From Beijerinckia sp. 28-YEA-48 (GTDB lineage Bacteria > Pseudomonadota > Alphaproteobacteria > Rhizobiales > Beijerinckiaceae), in the NCBI RefSeq assembly GCF_900104955.1, contig NZ_FNSI01000001.1, positions 1,522,001-1,586,000 on the forward strand: 64,000 nucleotides of DNA, written 5' to 3'. Shown piece after piece: positions 35,357 through 44,073 of this stretch. Position 1 is the stretch's first letter. Every line of letters starts with the position of its first letter. The position numbers and the translations under genes are program-made. Below the pieces are notes generated by a model that was not told the origin of the DNA, made no database searches, and saw only the letters and a list, made by a program, of their open reading frames with translations.

Positions 35357-35381
35357 GTCAATACATCAACACCATAGTTGA
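35357..35381. promoter_or_regulatory. Candidate TetR operator, copy 2
   Basis: On the minus strand 35357-35372 reads GTGTTGATGTATTGAC, matching copy 1 at 14 of 16 bases. It overlaps a 16-bp palindrome TCAAC-accata-GTTGA (35366-35381). It lies in the divergent gap between the tetR and ligase genes. Confidence 0.5.
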
Positions 35382-35443
35382 ATATCGGACAGAAACGTTG
35401 TAATCAATCCTGATCGGCGGTCTGATCACGCAGGGAGGAACAG

Positions 35444-37156
35444 GTGGGGATCAAGCAGCAGGGCGCGACCATAGATGCCACTTCGGCAAGCGCTTTCGGC
35501 CCACATCAGCCGATGCCCGGCGTCACCTATCGCTCCGCAGAGGAAGCGCGACGGCACATCGATGCCGGCGACTGGCTGGACTTCAACATCGGCGACAGCC
35601 TGCGCCGAACGGCCAAAGCCCATCCCGCCAAGACCGCCATTGTCGATGCCGACCGCGCGCTGACCTTTGCCGACATCGATGCCCAGTCGGAATCCGTCGC
35701 CGCGAGCCTGCTGGCGCTCGGTCTGAAGCCCGGCGACTGCGCCCTCTTCCAGGTCGGCACCTGCAACGAATTCTTCAGCGCCTTTTATGGCTGCTTGAAA
35801 GCCGGCGTGGTTCCGGTCTGCACCCTGCCGCAATATCGCATCACCGAGATGCGCCACTTCGCCGAGAAGACCAATGCCAAGGCGATTTTCGTCCAGGCCG
35901 ACGTTAATCCGAATTTCGATCAAGTGGCTTTCGCCCGCGAACTGGCTGAGGCCGTGCCGAGCTTGGCCCATGTCATCGTCGTGCGCGGCAGTGGCATCCC
36001 CTCTCTTGCCGATATGGCGACGGCCTTCGATGTCGAGACGGCCCGCGCAAAGACGGCGCATGTGGCGCCCGGGGTTCTCGATGTCGCCGTGTTCCAGCTC
36101 TCGGGCGGATCGACCAATCTGCCGAAGATCATCCCTCGCATGCATGGCGAATATCTCGGCTCGGCCCGTCAGCTCGGCCAATGTTATGGGCTGACCGGCG
36201 AGGATGTGACCCTGTGGAGCCTGCCGCTGATCCACAACGCCGGCACGATCTTCGCGGTTCTGCCTGTCACCGTCGACGGCCGCACGCTGATCATGCAGCC
36301 GCGCGTCGACATTCCCGAAATGCTACGCCTGATCGAACGCCATGGCGTGACCTTCACCGGCAGTATCGGCCCGATCGCGCCGAAACTGCTCGAAGTGAAG
36401 GACATCGATCGCAACAGCATCCGTTCTCTCAAACAGTTCTTCTCGCTGACCCGCGCCGAGGCCGTGGAAGCGCATGTCGGCCTGCCCGTGAGCCAGATGT
36501 TCGGCATGACCGAGGGCATGCTGTTTGGCTCCGCGCCAACGATGCCGGCCTTCGTGCGCCATCACACGGTCGGCTATCCGGTTTCTCCCGGCGACGAAGT
36601 GCGCCTGCTCGCGCCAGGCACAGAGACCGAGGTCGCCTTCGGCGAGATCGGCGAATTGTGCTTTCGCGGGCCGACGACGCTCACCGGCTATGTCGGCGAT
36701 CCTGAGACGACGGCCGCCTCCTTTACCTCGGACGGTTTCTTCCGCACCGGCGACCTGCTGCGCACGCACCATATCGAGGGCCGCGTCTGCTATTCGTTCG
36801 AAGGCCGCATCAAGGACAACATCAACCGCGGCGGCGAAAAGATCGGCGCCGAAGAGGTGGAAGGCCTGGTCGTCCAGCACCCCGACATCTCCGATGTGCG
36901 CGTCGTCGCCATGCCAGATCCGATCTATGGCGAAAAGGTCTGCGCCTTTCTGATCATGCATGCCGGACGGCCGACGCCGAGCGTCGCAGAACTCGGCCAG
37001 TTTCTCCTCACGCTTGGCGTCGCCAAATACAAGCTGCCGGAACGTGTCGAGGTCATCGATGCCTTTCCGCTCACCAAGGTCGGCAAGGCCGACAAGGCGG
37101 CGATGCGCGCCTTGATCGCTGAAAAGCTGGCACGTGAATCGACGGCGCAAGGATGA
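35444..37156 (+). CDS. AMP-forming aryl-acid ligase, 2,3-dihydroxybenzoate-AMP ligase-like
   Basis: A 570-residue ANL-superfamily adenylating enzyme, close in pattern to EntE/DhbE-type ligases. The P-loop-like motif is LSGGSTNLPKIIPR (about residues 222-235), the core motif is MFGMTEGM (about 350), and the hinge region reads FRTGDLLR...EGRIKDNINRGGEKI (about 430-465). The C-terminal catalytic Lys is in LTKVGKADKAA. GTG 35444 is supported by GGAGG 5 bases upstream. In this context it more likely makes an aryl-CoA for degradation than an adenylate for a siderophore, since no siderophore genes are near. It overlaps the next gene by ATGA. Confidence 0.87.
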   Translation: MGIKQQGATIDATSASAFGPHQPMPGVTYRSAEEARRHIDAGDWLDFNIGDSLRRTAKAHPAKTAIVDADRALTFADIDAQSESVAASLLALGLKPGDCALFQVGTCNEFFSAFYGCLKAGVVPVCTLPQYRITEMRHFAEKTNAKAIFVQADVNPNFDQVAFARELAEAVPSLAHVIVVRGSGIPSLADMATAFDVETARAKTAHVAPGVLDVAVFQLSGGSTNLPKIIPRMHGEYLGSARQLGQCYGLTGEDVTLWSLPLIHNAGTIFAVLPVTVDGRTLIMQPRVDIPEMLRLIERHGVTFTGSIGPIAPKLLEVKDIDRNSIRSLKQFFSLTRAEAVEAHVGLPVSQMFGMTEGMLFGSAPTMPAFVRHHTVGYPVSPGDEVRLLAPGTETEVAFGEIGELCFRGPTTLTGYVGDPETTAASFTSDGFFRTGDLLRTHHIEGRVCYSFEGRIKDNINRGGEKIGAEEVEGLVVQHPDISDVRVVAMPDPIYGEKVCAFLIMHAGRPTPSVAELGQFLLTLGVAKYKLPERVEVIDAFPLTKVGKADKAAMRALIAEKLARESTAQG

Positions 37157-38091
37157 CGGACCACGTGCCTGGCTCCGTCACGATCGATATTCATCATCAT
37201 TTCAATCCATCTTCAAAGGATAACGACGGCAATTTCTGGTCGATCGACATGGCCCTCGATCAGATGGACCAGAACGGCATCGCAACCGCGATCGCCTCGC
37301 TCGGCCCGGTCAGCGATTGGGCAAGCGCCGATCGGCCGGCCCGCGTCCGCGCTTGGAACGAATGGGGCATGAGAGCCTGCCTCGATCATCCTGGCCGGTT
37401 TGGTCTTTTTGCCTCGCTGCCGCTGCCGCAGATCGATCTTGCGCTCGCCGAAATCGCCTATGCCTTCGATGTTTTGAAGGTCGATGGCATCGCGATATCG
37501 ACCAATGAAGGCGACCTTTGGCTCAGCGATGACAGGAACCGGCCGGTCTTCGACGAACTCAACCGGCGCAAGGCCGTAGTCTTTGTTCATCCGGCTCCGA
37601 CCTCGAACTGTGCCGCGCTCAGCCGCGCTTATGGCGGTAGCGATATCTCGTCGCCATGGCTGGAATTTCCGGTGAACTCGGCGCGCGCCATCCTTGGGCT
37701 GCTGGCCAAAGGCATTACACGCAGCCATCCCGATATCCGCTTCATTTTCTGCCATGGTGGCGGTGTCATGCCGCCATTGCTCGGACGGATTTTCGGCTTC
37801 TCCGGTTGGAAGACCGTCGGCCCGACAAAGCTGGCCGAGCTGTTTCCCGACGGCATCTACGCCGAGTTCGCGAAATTCTATTTCGACTGCGGGCAGGCTT
37901 ATGCGCCTGAAACCATGGCGCTGCTGCAACGGATCGTCCCCGTCTCGCACCTGCTGTTTGGCACGGACTTCTCCTACTTTCCCATCGGCCACAGCGTTGC
38001 GGAGTTTGCCGCGCTCGATCTGACGCCCGATGTGCGCGCTGGCATCGCCGGCGGCAATGCCGCCGCGTTGTTCCCACGTTTTAAAATTTAA
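37153..38091 (+). CDS. Amidohydrolase-family protein, ACMSD/gamma-resorcylate decarboxylase-like
   Basis: A 312-residue TIM-barrel metal-dependent hydrolase of the amidohydrolase_2 group, which includes ACMSD and several non-oxidative aryl decarboxylases. Metal ligands are suggested by DIHHHFNP (about residue 13), VFVHPAP (about 142), FIFCHGGG (about 198) and the late Asp of FGTDFSYFP (about 277). The ATG overlaps the ligase stop (ATGA), so the two proteins are translationally coupled and probably act in sequence. Both decarboxylase and hydrolase activities occur in the family. Confidence 0.86.
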   Translation: MTDHVPGSVTIDIHHHFNPSSKDNDGNFWSIDMALDQMDQNGIATAIASLGPVSDWASADRPARVRAWNEWGMRACLDHPGRFGLFASLPLPQIDLALAEIAYAFDVLKVDGIAISTNEGDLWLSDDRNRPVFDELNRRKAVVFVHPAPTSNCAALSRAYGGSDISSPWLEFPVNSARAILGLLAKGITRSHPDIRFIFCHGGGVMPPLLGRIFGFSGWKTVGPTKLAELFPDGIYAEFAKFYFDCGQAYAPETMALLQRIVPVSHLLFGTDFSYFPIGHSVAEFAALDLTPDVRAGIAGGNAAALFPRFKI

Positions 38092-38158
38092 GCAGCGCCA
38101 GGAGCGCTGACACTTATCGCGAGCAAACCGCTCCATAATTCTTCTGGGAGGATAGAAT

Positions 38159-39145
38159 ATGAAAATTCGCCAGCTGATCCTGGCTGCTGCTTTGTTCAGC
38201 GGCCTTTCGCAGACAGCCGTTCAAGCCCAAGGCTCCACTGGAAACTGGCCCGCGCGGCCGATCAAATTGATCGTGCCGACTGGTCCGGGAGCAGGAACCG
38301 ATGTCATCGCCCGCGTCATGGCGACGGAAGTATCGAAGACCATTGGCGGATCGATGTACGTTGAGAATATGCCTGGCGCCTCGGGCCTATTGGCGCATCA
38401 GGCGGCTGCAACATCCGACCCCGATGGCTATACCCTGCTCTTCTCCAACACGTCCGGCCTCGCCATCAACCCGACGACATTCAAGAAGCTCCCGTATGAT
38501 CCGGAGAAGAGCTTTGTCATGATCGCGTTGGTGGCCGATTTCGCCCCGCAGATCGTCACTGTCCACAAATCCGTACCGGCCCAGAACCTCGGCGAGCTGA
38601 TCAAATATGTGAAGGCCAATCCAGGTAAAGTCAGTTACGGCGTCGACGCGACAGCCGGCGCTGGTGTCTTCACCGGCCGGCTTCTCAATCGTCGGGCACA
38701 GCTCGACATGGCTGAAGTGCCTTATCGCAATGCCGCGCAGCTGGTGCAGGATGCAGCGACGGGCCGCGTCGAAGTGCTCGTCAGCTCGATCATCGCCGCA
38801 CAACCGTTCGTGCAGACAGGCGATCTCCGGCAGATCGCCGTGTCTTCCGGCAAAAGATTTCCCGGCCTTCCCGATCTTCAGACCGTCGCGGAAACCATTC
38901 CCGGCGCGGTTCTCGACGGTTGGTTCGTGCTCGCGGCACCGACAGGCACGCCAGAACCGATCGTCGAGCGCCTCAACAAAGCCGTGAAGGATTTCCTCGG
39001 TGGCGCCGATATCCAGCAGCGGCTCATCGCCCTGGGGCTTGCGACCAACGGTACGGATTCGCCAGCAAAGACGGCCGCATTCGTTCGGCAGGAACAGCAA
39101 ACATGGCGCGATCTGGCCAAGGAAATCGACATTCCGCAGCAGTGA
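38159..39145 (+). CDS. TctC/Bug-type substrate-binding protein
   Basis: A 328-residue periplasmic binding protein with a signal peptide (cleavage near AVQAQG). Family segments are LIVPTGPGAGTDVIARVM and ENMPGASGLLAHQAA. GGAGG lies 7 bases before the ATG. It is 67 bases downstream of the amidohydrolase and probably in the same transcript, which suggests that it captures the aromatic acid handled by the ligase and amidohydrolase. Again no membrane subunits are nearby. Confidence 0.87.
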   Translation: MKIRQLILAAALFSGLSQTAVQAQGSTGNWPARPIKLIVPTGPGAGTDVIARVMATEVSKTIGGSMYVENMPGASGLLAHQAAATSDPDGYTLLFSNTSGLAINPTTFKKLPYDPEKSFVMIALVADFAPQIVTVHKSVPAQNLGELIKYVKANPGKVSYGVDATAGAGVFTGRLLNRRAQLDMAEVPYRNAAQLVQDAATGRVEVLVSSIIAAQPFVQTGDLRQIAVSSGKRFPGLPDLQTVAETIPGAVLDGWFVLAAPTGTPEPIVERLNKAVKDFLGGADIQQRLIALGLATNGTDSPAKTAAFVRQEQQTWRDLAKEIDIPQQ

Positions 39146-39259
39146 ACGGGATTTTCCGCGAACAGCCCTGAGGGCGGCGGGTTTTGCCAAGCCCGCGCCA
39201 GCCCGCCATATGGCCAAATCGGTTCGGACATCCCATATGAGGGTTTAAATCCATCTGAG

Positions 39260-40054
39260 ATGAAGACCATGTCCGATCGTATGCCCACCCTGTTCCTGTC
39301 GCACGGCTCACCGATGACGGCGTTGCATCACAGCGCCGCGCGCGATTTTATGGAACATTACGCGCCGGAATTGCCGCGCCCGAAGGCTATTCTCATCGCC
39401 ACCGCGCATTTCGAGGCGCGCCTGCCCCTGCTGACCGCCGATGAAAAGCCGGAGATGATTTATGACTTCGGCGGCTTTCCGCGGCCGCTGTTTGAAATGG
39501 TCTATCCGGCCCCGGGCTCGCCCGATATCGCCGTGCGCGCCGCCAGTCTGCTCCAGGCGGCGGGCTATGAGGCGCATCCGGTCACCGATCGCGGCTTCGA
39601 TCACGGCACCTGGGTTCCCCTTAAACTGATGTATCCGGACGCTGACATCCCGGTCGTGCAGATCTCGGTGCAGACGCAGAAAGGCTCCGCCCATCATCTG
39701 GCGCTGGGCGCTGCCTTGCAGCCGTTGCGCGATGAGGGCGTGCTGATCGTCGGCTCCGGTAGCCTCACGCACAATCTCTATGAACTGGCGCGTGGTGGCC
39801 GACAGCTCGATGCGCCGATCCAGGATTGGGTGAAGGACTTTGCTGAGTGGATCGCGACCAAGGTCGAGGCAGGCGATGCGCAGGCCATCGCCGACTATCG
39901 CACCACCGCGCCCTTCGCCCGCGAGAACCATCCAAGCGAAGAACACTTCCTACCGCTGCCCTTCGCCATGGGCGCCGGTGGCGGTGCGGGCAAACGGATC
40001 CACTCAAGCTATGACTATGGCATCCTCTCCATGGATGCCTACCGCTTCGACTGA
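39260..40054 (+). CDS. DODA-type extradiol dioxygenase family protein
   Basis: A 264-residue member of the LigB-fold 4,5-DOPA dioxygenase group (YgiD-like). Iron-binding and catalytic His residues are suggested by LFLSHGSP (about residue 15), ATAHFEAR (about 50), RGFDHGTWVPL (about 115) and GSGSLTHNLYE (about 170). It would open a catechol ring using Fe(II) or Zn(II)-type chemistry. The start may be ATG 39260 or 39269; neither has a strong ribosome site. It is the second extradiol-type enzyme in the window, single-chain and only distantly related to the LigAB-like pair. Confidence 0.87.
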   Translation: MKTMSDRMPTLFLSHGSPMTALHHSAARDFMEHYAPELPRPKAILIATAHFEARLPLLTADEKPEMIYDFGGFPRPLFEMVYPAPGSPDIAVRAASLLQAAGYEAHPVTDRGFDHGTWVPLKLMYPDADIPVVQISVQTQKGSAHHLALGAALQPLRDEGVLIVGSGSLTHNLYELARGGRQLDAPIQDWVKDFAEWIATKVEAGDAQAIADYRTTAPFARENHPSEEHFLPLPFAMGAGGGAGKRIHSSYDYGILSMDAYRFD

Positions 40055-40240
40055 TTGATGCGGTGCGGCGCAGCTAGACCATTGCTGTACTTAGGGAATT
40101 CATACTTTGGTCTAGGAGCGACAGAATCCGATCGCTGGCCGTTTACGCGCGCGCCATCGATCGCCTAGCCTTGTCTCCGAGCGGTCACCGACCGCGTGAT
40201 CGAATCCGGCTTCAAGACCGGAGTTTCCGGAGAGACAGGG

Positions 40241-41401
40241 ATGACAAGCAGCGACAATGCTTCTTCGAAGGCTTCTTCACGTGCACAAACAGAAACGCGC
40301 CGCCGCTTCCTGAAGGGGGCAGCCTTTGCCGGCGCGGGCGTCGTGGCCATGCCGAATGTGGTCAAGGCGCAGGGTGTCATCAGCATGCGCTGGCAAAGCA
40401 CCTGGCCGGCCAAAGATATCTTTCATGAATTCGCTATCGACTACGCCAAGAAGGTCAATGACATGACCGGTGGCGAGTTGAAGATCGAAGTGCTGCCCGC
40501 TGGCGCGGTCGTACCGGCGTTCGGTCTGCTCGACGCGGTTTCGAAAGGCACGCTCGATGGCGGCCATGGCGTGCTCGTCTATCACTATGGCAAGAGCACC
40601 GCGCTGGCGCTGTGGGGTTCGGGACCGGCGTTCTCGATGGACGCCAACATGCTGCTCGCCTGGCACAAATATGGTGGCGGCAAGGAATTGCTGGAGAAGC
40701 TCTACGCTTCTGTTGGCGGCAATGTGGTCTCCTTCCTCTACGGCCCTATGCCGACGCAGCCGCTTGGCTGGTTCAAGAAACCGATCACTAAATCCGATGA
40801 TCTGAAAGGCTTGAAATATCGCACGGTCGGTATTTCGATCGACGTGTTCCAGGGTTTGGGCGCAGCTGTCAACGCGCTGCCGGGCGGTGAAATCGTCTCG
40901 GCGATGGACCGCGGCCTGCTCGATGCGGCGGAATTCAACAACGCCTCGTCAGACCGCGTTCTCGGTTTCCCCGACGTCTCGAAGGTCTGCATGCTGCAGA
41001 GCTATCATCAGAACGCCGAGCAATTCGAGATCATGTTCAACAAGACCAAATATGATGCCCTGCCCGAGAAGATGAAGTCGATCATCGGCAATGCGACCGA
41101 AGCGGCCGGACAGGAAATGGCCTGGAAGGCGATCGACCGCTATTCGCGCGATTATGAAGAGATGCAGTCGAAGGACAAAGTGCGCTTCTTCAAGACGCCT
41201 GACAGCGTTCTGCAACGCCAGCTCGACATCTACGACGATGTCATCGCCAAGAAGGCGGCGGAAAATCCGCTGTTCAAGGAAATCCTGGACTCGCAATACG
41301 CCTTCGCGCGCCGCGCGACGCGGTGGGAACAAGATACGGTGGTGAGCCGGCGCATGGCTTACAATCACTACTTCGGCCCCAAGGCGACGAAGAAGTTCTA
41401 A
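40241..41401 (+). CDS. TRAP transporter solute-binding protein (DctP type)
   Basis: A 386-residue periplasmic binding protein with a twin-arginine-type signal (RRRFLKGAAFAGAGVVA, about residues 20-36), implying export in the folded state. The mature part shows DctP-family segments such as MRWQSTWPAKDIFHEFA and the late FNKTKYDALPEKMKS. ATG 40241 is preferred, with GGAGAGACAGGG upstream. It is the first gene of a TRAP operon with the small and large permease genes downstream. Length and Tat signal fit the subgroup that binds 2-oxo or aromatic carboxylates, but the ligand is not certain. Confidence 0.9.
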   Translation: MTSSDNASSKASSRAQTETRRRFLKGAAFAGAGVVAMPNVVKAQGVISMRWQSTWPAKDIFHEFAIDYAKKVNDMTGGELKIEVLPAGAVVPAFGLLDAVSKGTLDGGHGVLVYHYGKSTALALWGSGPAFSMDANMLLAWHKYGGGKELLEKLYASVGGNVVSFLYGPMPTQPLGWFKKPITKSDDLKGLKYRTVGISIDVFQGLGAAVNALPGGEIVSAMDRGLLDAAEFNNASSDRVLGFPDVSKVCMLQSYHQNAEQFEIMFNKTKYDALPEKMKSIIGNATEAAGQEMAWKAIDRYSRDYEEMQSKDKVRFFKTPDSVLQRQLDIYDDVIAKKAAENPLFKEILDSQYAFARRATRWEQDTVVSRRMAYNHYFGPKATKKF

Positions 41402-41420
41402 CCTTCAGATCAAAGATGAT

Positions 41421-41446
41421 CCGTCCGGGGCCTGTGCTCCGGACGG
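41421..41446 (+). other. Intercistronic stem-loop between TRAP binding-protein and permease genes
   Basis: CCGTCCGG and CCGGACGG form an 8-bp GC-rich stem with a 10-base loop, starting 20 bases after the binding-protein stop. There is no T tract. Such hairpins often stabilise the upstream message so that more binding protein than permease is made. Confidence 0.55.
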
Positions 41447-41500
41447 CGCGTCTTCGCTCCGATTCCGATGTCACGACACGCAGCTCAAAATGCGGTGCCC

Positions 41501-42169
41501 ATGACCACACAACGTCTGCTTTATGGTATCGATGCCCTCAGCACTTGGGTTGGCAAGGCCGCCGCGTGGCTCATCATCGGGCTCATGGGGCTCGTCTGCA
41601 TCGAAGTGTTCAAGCGTTACATGATGAACATGCCGACGGCCTGGATATTCGATGCCAGCAATATGTTCTACGGCACGCTGTTCATGATGTGCGGCGCTTA
41701 TACGCTGGCGCAGAACGGCCATGTGCGTGGCGACTTTCTCTACAGCTCCATGCGGCCGCGCACGCAGGCGGCGCTCGACCTGTTGCTCTATTTTGTCTTC
41801 TTCTTGCCTGGCATCGCCGCCCTGCTCTATGCCGGCTGGGGCTATGCGGGAGATTCCTGGCGTATCGGCGAGCATTCCAACGTCACCGCGGACGGGCCGC
41901 CGGTCTATCATTTCAAAACCATCATTCCGATCGCTGGCGCCTTGATCCTGGTGCAAGGCTTTGCCGAGATGATCCGCTGCGTTGTCTGCCTGCGCACCGG
42001 CGTATGGCCTGAGCGCCTCAAGGACGTGGCCGAGATCGACGTGGTCGAGGAACAGCTCGCCAATAGCGAATATGTCGACGAGGAGGCGAAGAAACAGGCG
42101 ATCGAACAGGCGCAATCCATCGACGAAGCGGCGCGTCAGCGCGGCATGGGCGGCAGGGAGTCAATCTGA
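41501..42169 (+). CDS. TRAP transporter small permease (DctQ type)
   Basis: A roughly 222-residue membrane protein with four predicted helices (for example AAAWLIIGLMGLVCIEV near the N-terminus). It ends in a long charged cytoplasmic tail of about 50 residues (VAEIDVVEEQLANSEYVDEE...). The tail is unusual for the family and may interact with the enlarged large permease. The start is uncertain: ATG 41501 or 41468, neither with a clear ribosome site. Its TGA overlaps the next ATG by one base (TGATG). Confidence 0.85.
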   Translation: MTTQRLLYGIDALSTWVGKAAAWLIIGLMGLVCIEVFKRYMMNMPTAWIFDASNMFYGTLFMMCGAYTLAQNGHVRGDFLYSSMRPRTQAALDLLLYFVFFLPGIAALLYAGWGYAGDSWRIGEHSNVTADGPPVYHFKTIIPIAGALILVQGFAEMIRCVVCLRTGVWPERLKDVAEIDVVEEQLANSEYVDEEAKKQAIEQAQSIDEAARQRGMGGRESI

Positions 42170-44040
42170 TGAGCGACCCGGCCCTCGGCCTTTCCATGCT
42201 CGGCCTCATCGTGATCTTCATTCTGATGGGCTTTCCGACGGCCTTCACCCTGATGGGTCTCGGCATGTTCTTCGGCTTCTTCGCCTTTTACAATCCGGCG
42301 GAATCCTGGGCCGACAACCGCATCTTCGACCTGATGGTCCAGCGCACCTATGGCGCGATGACCAATGACGTCCTGATCTCCATCCCGCTCTTCGTGCTGA
42401 TGGGCTATGTGATGGAGCGCGGCGCGCTGGTCGATAAGATGTTCTATTCGATCCAGCTTGCCTTCCGCCGCATGCCTGCATCACTGGCAGTGGCGACCCT
42501 GATCGTCTGCACCTTTTGGGGCATTGCCAGCGGCCTGGTCGGCGCCGTGGTCGTGCTGATGGGCGTGATCGCGCTGCGGCCGATGCTCAATGCGGGCTAT
42601 GACACGCGGCTGGCGACCGGCGTCATCACCGCCGGCGGCACGCTCGGCATTCTCATCCCGCCGTCGGTGATGATCATCGTCTATGCGGCGGTGGCGGGTC
42701 AGTCGGTGGTAAAACTCTATGCCGCCGCGATGTTTCCGGGCTTCTTCCTGGCCCTGCTCTATCTGATTTATATCGTCGGCTGGGCGCTGTGGAATCCACG
42801 CATCGCGCCGCAATTGAGCGATGCGGAAAACCGCGTGCCGGTTCGCCCCTGGGTCAGCGGCCTGCAGGGCGCCTACACGCCGAAAATCTTTCCGGCTCTG
42901 CTGCGCGCGCTCGTCAGTCCTGGCCGAGCACTTGCCCTGGAAACCGGCGCTGGCAAGATCACCTACAGCACCCTCATCGGCAGCCTCGGCTATGCACTGG
43001 TGCCGCTCATCCTGGCGATCGCCACCATGTGGGGCACGTGGTGGTATGTGGTCATCCACCAGCAGCCTGATGCGCCGCCGACCGTCATAACCGAAATGAA
43101 CAGGCAGGCCGTGCCCGCCGCCACGGCCGATACAAGCGCAGCACCGGCAGAAGAGATGCCACAAGAACTTGGGGCCGGCGCCGATCAGGACGAAGACAAG
43201 GCCGAGCCGGAAGGCCTGCAACAGATGGGCGATCCGGAACTGCGTAATCAGGCGCAAGCCGCCTACACTGGGCCGCCAGCCAGTTTCTACAATTGGTTTT
43301 GGGGCACCTGCGCGGCCCTGGCTCTGCTGCTGCTCTATTACTACTGGGGCATGGAGGCGGAGCGCTTCGAGGTTCTGCGCATGCTCACCTCGTCGGTCAT
43401 GCCGCTTGGTCTCCTCACCGTTCTTGTTCTGGCGGTGATTTTGCTCGGCATCACCACGGCGACGGAATCAGCCGCCGTCGGCGCCTTCGGCGCCTTCCTT
43501 CTGGCGCTGCAAGCGCGCACGCTCGACTGGAAGCGCACCAAGGAGGCGGTGTTCCTCACCGCCAAGACCACATCGATGGTGTGCTGGCTGTTCGTCGGCT
43601 CGGCTTTGTTTTCAGCGGTGTTCGCGCTGCTCGGCGGCCAGGCCCTGCTTGAGCAATGGGTGCTGTCGCTGAACCTGACACCGGTTCAGTTCATGATCCT
43701 GTCGCAGGCGATCATCTTCATACTCGGCTGGCCGCTGGAATGGACCGAGATCATCGTCATCTTCGTGCCGATTTTTCTGCCGCTGTTGAAACATTTCAAC
43801 ATCGATCCACTGCTGTGGGGCACCTTGGTGTTCGTCAATCTACAGGCGGCCTTCCTATCGCCGCCGGTGGCCATGTCCGCCTTCTATCTCAAGGGCGTGT
43901 CGCCGCCGCATGTGACCTTGAACCAGATCTTCGCCGGCATGATGCCCTATATGCTGATCGTCATTCTCTGCATGGTCATCATGTATGTGTGGCCCGGCAT
44001 GACTTTGTGGCTGCCGAACTATCTCTATGGAGGCGGCTGA
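42169..44040 (+). CDS. TRAP transporter large permease (DctM type) with central insertion
   Basis: A 623-residue large permease, against about 430 in typical DctM proteins. The N-terminal half (about 1-205) and C-terminal half (about 420-623) are standard, with GGTLGILIPPSVMIIVYA and GITTATESAAVGAFGA motifs. Between them lies about 215 residues holding extra membrane segments and an acidic, Ala/Gln/Pro-rich loop (about 305-365). The long subgroup of DctM proteins with such an insert is known, but its purpose is not. The protein couples Na+ or H+ flux to uptake of the solute delivered by DctP. Confidence 0.9.
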   Translation: MSDPALGLSMLGLIVIFILMGFPTAFTLMGLGMFFGFFAFYNPAESWADNRIFDLMVQRTYGAMTNDVLISIPLFVLMGYVMERGALVDKMFYSIQLAFRRMPASLAVATLIVCTFWGIASGLVGAVVVLMGVIALRPMLNAGYDTRLATGVITAGGTLGILIPPSVMIIVYAAVAGQSVVKLYAAAMFPGFFLALLYLIYIVGWALWNPRIAPQLSDAENRVPVRPWVSGLQGAYTPKIFPALLRALVSPGRALALETGAGKITYSTLIGSLGYALVPLILAIATMWGTWWYVVIHQQPDAPPTVITEMNRQAVPAATADTSAAPAEEMPQELGAGADQDEDKAEPEGLQQMGDPELRNQAQAAYTGPPASFYNWFWGTCAALALLLLYYYWGMEAERFEVLRMLTSSVMPLGLLTVLVLAVILLGITTATESAAVGAFGAFLLALQARTLDWKRTKEAVFLTAKTTSMVCWLFVGSALFSAVFALLGGQALLEQWVLSLNLTPVQFMILSQAIIFILGWPLEWTEIIVIFVPIFLPLLKHFNIDPLLWGTLVFVNLQAAFLSPPVAMSAFYLKGVSPPHVTLNQIFAGMMPYMLIVILCMVIMYVWPGMTLWLPNYLYGGG

Positions 44041-44073
44041 TTAAAGAGGTTGCGCGCAGCTACTTGCCGGAGA

